Shown: in pieces, positions 1-5,229 of the stretch | Position numbering within the stretch: the first letter of the stretch is position 1 | Layout: the number at the start of each line of letters is the position of its first letter | Assembly: GCA_029862285.1 (NCBI GenBank) | Contig: JAOTXR010000135.1 | Coordinates: 1-6,289 of the forward strand | DNA length: 6,289 nt | DNA from: Gammaproteobacteria bacterium | Lineage (GTDB): Bacteria; Pseudomonadota; Gammaproteobacteria; Steroidobacterales; JABDKV01 | Reading direction: 5' to 3' | Program-made: the position numbers and the translations under genes | The notes under the pieces: generated by a model | Database searches by the model: none | Seen by the model: the letters and a program-made list of their open reading frames with translations, nothing else | Told to the model about the DNA's origin: nothing

Positions 1-1
1 C

Positions 2-220
2 CGAGAGGTGGATTTTCTTCGCGTTGGTCGTATCGCGCTGATGTATCAATCGGTCGGCGGTCAATTCACTGGTGCATACAACAAAGAATCGGGTGCCTTC
101 GAGGAGATTTCGGCCGCGGTTTATAAAGCACAAATGTCGAATGGCCTAAAGATTGCACGTAAACAAAAAGCACCGGAGATGCTGATTGTCCCGGTTCCTG
201 CAGCGGGAGGAAGCCGATGA
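2..220 (+). CDS. DUF3450 family protein, 3' end only (partial)
   Basis: The window opens inside this gene; 72 C-terminal codons are visible, read in the frame that ends at TGA 218-220. A GTG at position 8 is an internal valine, not a start. The visible part contains VDFLRVGRIALMYQ near its beginning and ends with an ARKQKAPEMLIVPVPA segment. Both resemble the C-terminal part of DUF3450 proteins, which are usually about 250 residues, exported, and rich in N-terminal coiled coil; none of that N-terminal part can be seen here. The stop overlaps the next gene's start (ATGA, 217-220), suggesting translational coupling. DUF3450 genes commonly sit directly upstream of TtpC/ExbB-type genes, as here. 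The molecular function is unknown; an accessory periplasmic role in the TonB system is inference from context. Confidence is good for the family and low for any function. Confidence 0.85.
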   Translation, partial: REVDFLRVGRIALMYQSVGGQFTGAYNKESGAFEEISAAVYKAQMSNGLKIARKQKAPEMLIVPVPAAGGSR

Positions 221-1578
221 AACGCATTAACAGAATTTGGTGTTGCGCCATCACCGTATTGGCACTAAGCATCCCGGCTGTCGTTCCTGCACAATCAGTC
301 AATCTCGACCAATTGCTGCAACAGGTACGTTCGGGCCGGGCTGCCGACAACCAGGTCAATCAGCAGCGAATCTCTGAATTCCGGGCAAACCGTGCACAGC
401 AGGCTAAATTGCTACAGGACGCGAAAAACCTCCGGGCCCAGGGCGAACGCCGTTCGGCCGAGATGGAGGCCGTGTTCGACACCAATGACAAAGAGATAAT
501 CGAGCTCGATCGTCAACTACAGGAACGCCTTGGTTCGCTAAAAGAACTGTTCGGTGTCCTGCAGCAGACCGCAGGCGATGCGCGGGGGCAGTTCGAGGGT
601 TCGCTTACCCAGCTGCAATATCCGGATCGTTCCGATTTTCTGACCGACTTTGCACAAAAGATGGGGCAGGGTAACCGGCTTGCCTCGCTCGAGGAAATTG
701 AACGCTTGTGGTTTGAGCTGCAGCGTGAAATGACTGAAGCGGGCAAGACCGTCACTTTTCCGACCACGGTCGTGGCCGCCAACGGTGACGAGGAGCAGCG
801 CGATGTTACCCGGATCGGGCTATTCAATGTCGTGTCGAATGGTAACTACCTGCAGCACATCACCGAAACCGGTCGTCTGATTGAACTGGGCCGGCAACCG
901 GCCGGGCGTTACACCAAGAGAATTGGCGATCTCGAATCGGCCAGCAGTGGCATGCACGCCTTCGCTCTCGATCCGTTGCGGGGTCAGCTGGTTGGTCTGT
1001 TGACCGAAACACCCAACCTGCGCGAGCGTATCGATCAGGGCGGCTGGATCGGCTACATTATTATTGTCCTGGGTGTCATCGCCCTGATCGCGGCTCTCTA
1101 TCGTCTGATCGTATTGTCCGGCACCAGCGCCAAAGTACGCAGTCAAATGAAGAACCCTGGGAGTCCGGGTAACAATCCGTTGGGCCGGGTGCTATCCGTG
1201 TACACCGAGAACAAGGCGGCCGATGTCGAAACGCTGGAACTCAAGATGGGCGAGGCGATCTTGAAAGAACAGCCGAAGCTAAACAGCATGTTGACCTTCC
1301 TGAAAATTATTGCTGCCGTTGCCCCGTTGCTGGGTCTGCTGGGTACGGTGACCGGTATGATCAATACCTTCCAGGCAATCACGCTATTCGGAACCGGCGA
1401 TCCCAAACTGATGGCCGGCGGTATCTCGCAGGCTCTGGTGACTACCGTGCTTGGCCTGTGCGTCGCCATACCGACGTTGTTCTTGCATACGTTGGTGTCG
1501 AGCCGTTCCAAGTCGGTCGGCCAGGTGTTGCAGGAACAGGCCGCGGGCATCATTGCCCGCCAGGCTGAAGGCAAGTAA
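217..1578 (+). CDS. ttpC: TtpC-like MotA/TolQ/ExbB proton channel family protein with long periplasmic N-terminus
   Basis: This 453-residue inner-membrane protein is a probable component of a TonB2-type motor, where TtpC works with ExbB2, ExbD2 and TonB2. Residues 1-25 form a signal peptide with a likely cleavage VVPA/QS. Residues about 30-120 are charged and Gln/Glu/Arg-rich and look like a coiled coil. A further periplasmic region follows to about residue 272. The first membrane segment is about 275-300, and two more lie at about 361-386 and 405-427. The ExbB/TolQ signature PLLGLLGTVTGMINTF sits at 370-385, followed by GISQALVTTVLGLCVAIP at 402-419. Ordinary ExbB has about 240 residues, so the N-terminal half is the extra part. 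Position 405 is Gln where E. coli ExbB has Glu176. The start is ATG 217 with GGGAGG at 205-210, overlapping the previous stop. Family assignment is firm; the symbol rests on architecture and gene order. Confidence 0.9.
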   Translation: MKRINRIWCCAITVLALSIPAVVPAQSVNLDQLLQQVRSGRAADNQVNQQRISEFRANRAQQAKLLQDAKNLRAQGERRSAEMEAVFDTNDKEIIELDRQLQERLGSLKELFGVLQQTAGDARGQFEGSLTQLQYPDRSDFLTDFAQKMGQGNRLASLEEIERLWFELQREMTEAGKTVTFPTTVVAANGDEEQRDVTRIGLFNVVSNGNYLQHITETGRLIELGRQPAGRYTKRIGDLESASSGMHAFALDPLRGQLVGLLTETPNLRERIDQGGWIGYIIIVLGVIALIAALYRLIVLSGTSAKVRSQMKNPGSPGNNPLGRVLSVYTENKAADVETLELKMGEAILKEQPKLNSMLTFLKIIAAVAPLLGLLGTVTGMINTFQAITLFGTGDPKLMAGGISQALVTTVLGLCVAIPTLFLHTLVSSRSKSVGQVLQEQAAGIIARQAEGK

Positions 1579-1581
1579 CGC

Positions 1582-2118
1582 ATGGAGACCTTGTTTTATT
1601 ATCTGCCGGCGCTCGAAAGCGTGCGGGATTTCATGGAGCTGGGTGGCAAGGTGCTTGCGCTCATCGCACTGCTGACGTTGGTGATGTGGGCGCTGATCTT
1701 TGAAAGGTTGTTTTTCATGCGGGCGCGGTATCCGTCGATGGTTCGTCAGGCGATGGGCATCTGGGAGAACCGCAGCGAACGCAAATCCTGGCATGCTCAC
1801 AGGGTTCGAGAGGAACTCATCTCGGTCGTCGGTCAGGCTCTGGACCAGAACCTGGCGCTGGTCAAAACCTGTGTGGCACTTTGTCCCCTGATGGGTCTGC
1901 TCGGAACTGTGACTGGCATGATCAGCGTGTTCGAGGTGATGGCGATTTCGGGTTCAGGCAATCCACGCTCGATGGCGGCGGGTGTGTCAATGGCCACAGT
2001 ACCGACGATGGCAGGCATGGTCGCTGCCTTATCCGGCCTGGCGATGAGTGCGTGGCTGGATGGCAAGGCGTATCGCGAACGGGAACTGCTGGCCGAACAC
2101 ATGACCATGGATCACTGA
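1582..2118 (+). CDS. exbB2: ExbB2-like biopolymer transport protein (short MotA/TolQ/ExbB family)
   Basis: This 178-residue inner-membrane protein should form the proton-channel scaffold around ExbD and power TonB. Membrane segments are predicted at about 22-45, 95-120 and 135-158. The family signature CPLMGLLGTVTGMISVF occupies 101-117, closely matching the same motif in the preceding TtpC-like protein. It is much shorter than E. coli ExbB (244 residues): the cytoplasmic loop between segments 1 and 2 is only about 50 residues and the C-terminal tail about 20, which fits the short ExbB2 form. In the third segment the sequence GVSMATVPTMAGMVAAL (134-150) has Met137 where E. coli ExbB has Glu176. 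The start ATG lies 3 bases after the upstream stop, with GAAGG at 1567-1571 as a modest ribosome binding site. A TolQ-like role is less likely because TonB, rather than TolA, follows. Confidence 0.92.
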   Translation: METLFYYLPALESVRDFMELGGKVLALIALLTLVMWALIFERLFFMRARYPSMVRQAMGIWENRSERKSWHAHRVREELISVVGQALDQNLALVKTCVALCPLMGLLGTVTGMISVFEVMAISGSGNPRSMAAGVSMATVPTMAGMVAALSGLAMSAWLDGKAYRERELLAEHMTMDH

Positions 2119-2147
2119 TCCCGGTAATTTATTGAGAGAGATAAGTA

Positions 2148-2549
2148 ATGAGAAAACTGTTTGATAACGTCGAAGAAGAAGAATCGAGGATCGACATTAC
2201 ACCCATGCTGGATGTGGTGTTCATCCTGCTTATTTTCTTCATCGTAACTGCGACTTTCATTAAGGAGGCGGGTATCGAGGTGAATCGACCCGATGCTGCG
2301 ACGGCAGAGGTGCAGGAGAAAGCCAATATCCTCATAGCCATCACCGCAAATGACGATGTCTGGATAAATCGTCGCAAAGTCGATATACGCCAGGTTCGGC
2401 CCAACATCGAACGTCTGCATGCCGAAAACCCACAGGGTACTGTGGTGATTCAGGCGGATAGCGATTCCCGCAACGAAATGCTGGTCAAAGTGATGGATGC
2501 CTCGCGCTCGGCTGGCGTTTACAATATTGCGATCGCTGCGAACAACTAA
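2148..2549 (+). CDS. exbD2: ExbD2-like biopolymer transport protein
   Basis: This 133-residue protein is the usual ExbD/TolR size. It has a short charged cytoplasmic N-terminus (1-19), one membrane segment (about 21-40) and a periplasmic domain (about 45-133). The diagnostic motif IDITPMLDVVFILLIFFIVT begins at residue 15. Asp22 in it matches the protonatable aspartate of ExbD (Asp25 in E. coli), which is essential for using the proton motive force in this family. The segment KEAGIEVNRPDA after the membrane span is typical of the ExbD2 branch as I know it. The start is ATG 2148, preceded by a purine-rich stretch (GAGAGAG, 2134-2140) in the 29-base gap after exbB2, the widest gap in the operon. 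ExbD dimers are expected to sit inside the ExbB pore and couple to TonB. No key residue is missing. Confidence 0.94.
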   Translation: MRKLFDNVEEEESRIDITPMLDVVFILLIFFIVTATFIKEAGIEVNRPDAATAEVQEKANILIAITANDDVWINRRKVDIRQVRPNIERLHAENPQGTVVIQADSDSRNEMLVKVMDASRSAGVYNIAIAANN

Positions 2550-2564
2550 GAGTGAGGTAGCAAT

Positions 2565-3242
2565 ATGGCTGCGACAGGCGAATCGGTAAAATCACAGTCG
2601 GTTGCACTGTCAGGTTCCGGTGCCGGAATGGCCGTAAGGCTGGGAATCGGTGTGGTATTGGGCCTCGTCGTTACAGCCGGCTTGCTCTGGACAATGCAGT
2701 ATCTGATTTCGACCGGTGAGGATGAACTGGGCGACGACAAGAGCGTTCGACTGGTCGATTTTGTCCGACTTAAACGCTCTGAATTCGTAAACCGCCGCGA
2801 GATCAAGCCGGAAAAACCGCCGGCTCCGGAGGCACCGCCGGAAACGCCGCCGACGCCAAAACTCGATGACGTGAACGCGTCGGCCGACAAGATTGCGATT
2901 TCTGCCGTCCCCGTCGAGACTAACATTGAGCTCAGTGGAGCCGGCTTTAGTCTCGGCGTAGGCGAGGGCGATTATCTGCCCATCGTTAAGGTAGCGCCGA
3001 TTTACCCCGACCGGGCATTGTCACGTGGTGTCGAGGGCTACTGTATTGTGATGTATACCGTGACCCGGCAAGGCACCACCCGTGATCCTGTAGTTGTAGA
3101 AGACCAATGCACCAGCTCGCTGTTTCATCGCGCTTCGATACAGGCGGCATTGAAATTCAAGTACAAGCCGCGTGTCGTCGATGGCGAAGCAATCGAGGTG
3201 CCGGGTGTGCAGAACAAGTTTACCTACAAGATTGAGAATTGA
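2565..3242 (+). CDS. tonB2: TonB2-like energy transducer protein
   Basis: This 225-residue protein should carry energy from the ExbB/ExbD motor to TonB-dependent outer-membrane receptors. It has a cytoplasmic N-terminus of about 22 residues, one membrane segment at about 23-48, and a linker with VRLVDFVRLKRSEFVNRRE (61-79). A short Pro/Glu-rich stretch follows (81-98, KPEKPPAPEAPPETPPTP). The C-terminal TonB domain lies at about 137-222, with APIYPDRALSRGVEGYCIV (144-162) and ALKFKYKPR (195-203). The A-P-x-YP-x-x-A-x-x-x-G-x-E-G pattern is the hallmark of TonB C-terminal domains. Cys160 and Cys182 both lie in this periplasmic domain and may pair. The membrane segment contains no histidine, unlike E. 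coli TonB (His20). GAGG at 2554-2557 gives ATG 2565 a good spacing. The protein is similar in size to E. coli TonB (239 residues), but its proline-rich spacer is short. Confidence 0.92.
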   Translation: MAATGESVKSQSVALSGSGAGMAVRLGIGVVLGLVVTAGLLWTMQYLISTGEDELGDDKSVRLVDFVRLKRSEFVNRREIKPEKPPAPEAPPETPPTPKLDDVNASADKIAISAVPVETNIELSGAGFSLGVGEGDYLPIVKVAPIYPDRALSRGVEGYCIVMYTVTRQGTTRDPVVVEDQCTSSLFHRASIQAALKFKYKPRVVDGEAIEVPGVQNKFTYKIEN

Positions 3243-3244
3243 GG
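3241..3244 (+). promoter_or_regulatory. Ribosome binding site that fixes the TPR gene start
   Basis: GAGG lies 8 bases before ATG 3253 and overlaps the tonB stop codon (TGA 3240-3242). It supports ATG 3253 over the in-frame ATG at 3172, which lies inside tonB and would put 27 extra residues in front of a clear signal peptide. An in-frame GTG at 3247 is too close to this site. Confidence 0.65.
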
Positions 3245-3252
3245 CCGTGGAT

Positions 3253-4560
3253 ATGAGTCGCAGGATTACCCTTCCAGCGTTTTCCATGCTGTTGTTGCTG
3301 TTTTCGACCGCGGTGTCGGCTCAGGACGAGCAGCGGACCAAGCAAACCGTTGCGATGAGCCAGGCTGTATATGAGGATTTGCAGGAATCCCAAGCCCTGG
3401 CCGAAGCAGGGGACTATGGCCAGGTGCATCAGAAGCTGGCCAGGCTGCGTGAAAAGCGTGGTCTGTCGAACTACGAAGTGGCTCAAATCTGGAATCTTGA
3501 CGCGTATACCTATTATCAGGAAGAACGCTACAGCAATGCGATTAGCGCCTACGAAAACTTGCTGGGACAGGGCGAGTTGCCAGAGGCGTTGATCCAAAGC
3601 ACGCTGAAGACCATGGCGCAGTTGTATTTTACGGAAGAGAAATACGATGACGCTCTGCGCACTGTGCAACGGTTAATGAATCTGCTCGACGATCCCAGCG
3701 CAGACGTCTACATGTTGTTGGGCCAGGCGTATTTCCAGAAAGGGGACTACAATCGCGCGCTTGGACCGATCCAGACTGCGATCGACAAGTACCGGGCACA
3801 GGGTCGTACACCAAAAGAGAACTGGCTCTTGTTATTGCGTGTCATCCACTACGAGAAAAAGGACTACGCGAGGATGGTGACAGTTCTAAAAGAGCTGATC
3901 CGCTACTATCCCAAGGATCGCTATGTGCTGACCTTGGCGGCGGCCTATAGCGAGCTGGGTGAAACCAAGAAACAGCTGGTACTGACCGAAGCCTTGTATG
4001 AATCTGGTTTTCTCGATACCTCAAACCACCTGGTCAATATGGCCAATCTGTATCTGATGCACGAGTTGCCATACAAAGCGGCCGTGTTACTGGAAAAGGA
4101 AATGGGCGCGAACCGTATCGATTCGAATCAACGTAACCTGCGGCTGCTTTCTCAGGCGTGGTATCAGGCTCGCGAGGACAACAAGGCGATTCCACCGTTG
4201 CAGCGGGCGGCTGAAATGTCCGGCGATGGCGAGCTGTACGTGCGACTGGCGCAGGCACATATCAACCTGGAACAGTGGGCGCCGGCAGCCAAAGCTGTGC
4301 AGCAGGGTCTGCGGTTGGGCGGCGTGAAGCGCCCCGATACAGCCAACGTGATGCTCGGCATGGCTTTGTTTAATCAGAAAAAACTACGTAGCGCCCGTGA
4401 CGCGTTTGCCGCGGCTTCGTCCGATAGCCGCAGCGTACGTGTGGCACGCCAGTGGATTGCGCACGTCGACAGCGAGATTGAGCGCGCAGCGACTCTTGAT
4501 CAGGTTGTTCCGACAAAGGCACCGCGTGAGGTAGACGAAATGCTGCGAGATGCCGGTTAG
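3253..4560 (+). CDS. Exported TPR-repeat protein of the TonB2 cluster
   Basis: The gene encodes 435 residues from ATG 3253. Residues 1-23 form a signal peptide (MSRR, hydrophobic MLLLLF core, cleavage VSA/QD), so the mature protein is probably periplasmic. Almost all the rest is helical tetratricopeptide-like repeat. Recognisable units lie near 77-106, 118-146, 151-179, 225-250, 293-322, 327-355 and 362-390, with motifs such as LGQAYFQKGDYNRAL and MAQLYFTEEKYDDAL. TPR arrays bind proteins or peptides; no catalytic motif is seen. The stop is followed by a terminator, making this the last gene of the operon. A TPR gene at this place, right after tonB2, is a feature I recall from Vibrio tonB2 clusters. 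A role in assembling or positioning the TonB complex in the periplasm is inference. The C-terminal tail (about 405-435) is charged and lacks repeats. Confidence 0.88.
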   Translation: MSRRITLPAFSMLLLLFSTAVSAQDEQRTKQTVAMSQAVYEDLQESQALAEAGDYGQVHQKLARLREKRGLSNYEVAQIWNLDAYTYYQEERYSNAISAYENLLGQGELPEALIQSTLKTMAQLYFTEEKYDDALRTVQRLMNLLDDPSADVYMLLGQAYFQKGDYNRALGPIQTAIDKYRAQGRTPKENWLLLLRVIHYEKKDYARMVTVLKELIRYYPKDRYVLTLAAAYSELGETKKQLVLTEALYESGFLDTSNHLVNMANLYLMHELPYKAAVLLEKEMGANRIDSNQRNLRLLSQAWYQAREDNKAIPPLQRAAEMSGDGELYVRLAQAHINLEQWAPAAKAVQQGLRLGGVKRPDTANVMLGMALFNQKKLRSARDAFAAASSDSRSVRVARQWIAHVDSEIERAATLDQVVPTKAPREVDEMLRDAG

Positions 4561-4582
4561 CGAGGCATTTCGGTAACGAACC

Positions 4583-4612
4583 AAAAGAGACGGCTTGGCC
4601 GTCTCTTTTTTT
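4583..4612 (+). terminator. Rho-independent terminator closing the TonB2 operon
   Basis: A perfect inverted repeat with a GC-rich core (GAGACGGC / GCCGTCTC, 4587-4594 and 4598-4605) and a 3-base TTG loop is followed by seven T residues (4606-4612). The four A residues before the stem (4583-4586) can pair with the first T residues, extending the helix to 12 pairs. It begins 22 bases after the TPR stop codon and separates this operon from the dehydrogenase genes. On the opposite strand the T run would be only four bases, so bidirectional action is doubtful. Confidence 0.93.
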
Positions 4613-4640
4613 GTGCTATTTTTGTTTACCCAGCGATGAC

Positions 4641-4644
4641 GAGG
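4641..4644 (+). promoter_or_regulatory. Ribosome binding site that fixes the dehydrogenase small-subunit start
   Basis: GAGG lies 6 bases before ATG 4651. The other in-frame ATG at 4636 has only pyrimidine-rich sequence in front of it and would swallow this site, so 4651 is preferred. Confidence 0.65.
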
Positions 4645-4650
4645 TGCGCT

Positions 4651-5229
4651 ATGCTCGAAACGGATCCAACCCGGCGTGGATTCCTGAAGCTGACCGGGTC
4701 CGCCCTGAGTGCATCCTGGCTAACAGCGCAATGGCCGGCGATGCTGGCGCTCGGTCAGACCGCGTGTCAGGCGCGCGATAATGGCTCCGTTTTTGTCAAC
4801 CTCGACAGCAATGTCGCCGCCGATCTTGCCGCCATTGCGGCCCGGATTATCCCGTCCGACGATACACCGGGTGCTGACGAGGCGGGGGTAATCTACTTTA
4901 TTGATGGCGCCCTCGACACGGTGATGAAGGGTGCGGCAGGCTTTCTCCGCGATGGCGTCGCCGAACTCAACCGGCACGCCAGGAAAAACTACGGTAATGA
5001 GCGATTTGCCGGCCTCGCGATCGAGCAGCAAATCGATCTGTTGAAACAAGAAGATCAAAGCGCGTTCTTTGGTGCAGTCAAGTTTCTGACCGTCGCCGGG
5101 ATGTTCGCGATGCCGCTTCATGGTGGCAATCGCAATCTCGTTGGCTGGGAACTGCTCGGTTTCGATAGCAAGCACGGCTGGCAGCCACCGTTCGGTTATT
5201 ACGATGCCCGGGAGTTGTCAGGTGGCTGA
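4651..5229 (+). CDS. Tat-exported gluconate 2-dehydrogenase subunit 3 family protein (small subunit of a GMC dehydrogenase)
   Basis: The gene encodes 192 residues from ATG 4651. The N-terminus carries a twin-arginine motif (TRRGFLKL, 7-14) followed by a hydrophobic stretch to about residue 35, a Tat signal. Family motifs are IIPSDDTPGADEAGV (66-80), GAVKFLTVAGMF (141-152) and HGGNRNLVGWELLGF (157-171). The usual family pattern before GGN has Tyr; here it is His157. In known periplasmic enzymes of this type, such as gluconate dehydrogenase and bacterial FAD-glucose dehydrogenase, the small subunit has no redox centre. Its Tat signal carries the bound flavoprotein subunit across the inner membrane. 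The next gene, overlapping by 8 bases, encodes exactly such a flavoprotein without a signal peptide. The substrate is unknown. No clear promoter is visible in the 90 bases between the TPR stop and this start, though one is expected after the terminator. Confidence 0.9.
   Translation: MLETDPTRRGFLKLTGSALSASWLTAQWPAMLALGQTACQARDNGSVFVNLDSNVAADLAAIAARIIPSDDTPGADEAGVIYFIDGALDTVMKGAAGFLRDGVAELNRHARKNYGNERFAGLAIEQQIDLLKQEDQSAFFGAVKFLTVAGMFAMPLHGGNRNLVGWELLGFDSKHGWQPPFGYYDARELSGG
5210..5214 (+). promoter_or_regulatory. Ribosome binding site for the GTG start of the GMC gene
   Basis: GGGAG, inside the end of the small-subunit gene, stands 7 bases before GTG 5222. No in-frame ATG occurs before the FAD-binding motif, so this site supports the GTG start and translational coupling of the two subunits. 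Confidence 0.6.

Noticed and set aside
1384..1800. 138-codon minus-strand frame across the ttpC/exbB2 junction
   Set aside because: It is His/Gln/Arg-rich low-complexity translation opposite two well-supported membrane protein genes.
2811..2863. Short GC-rich repeat (CCGCCGG-like units)
   Set aside because: It is explained by proline and glutamate codons of the TonB spacer, not by an independent DNA repeat.
3172..3252. Longer N-terminus for the TPR protein starting at ATG 3172 inside tonB
   Set aside because: It adds 27 residues before a good signal peptide and overlaps tonB by 71 bases. ATG 3253 has its own GAGG site.
4596..4620. Possible promoter in the T-rich sequence after the terminator (TTGGCC, then GCTATT)
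   Set aside because: The spacing is about 13 bases and the first element lies in the terminator hairpin; neither box is close to consensus.
4636..4650. Upstream ATG 4636 as start of the dehydrogenase small subunit
   Set aside because: No ribosome binding site precedes it, and it would move the twin-arginine motif inward; ATG 4651 has GAGG at a good distance.
4720..5175. 151-codon open frame on the minus strand
   Set aside because: It is the antisense shadow of the small-subunit gene, which carries clear family motifs on the + strand.
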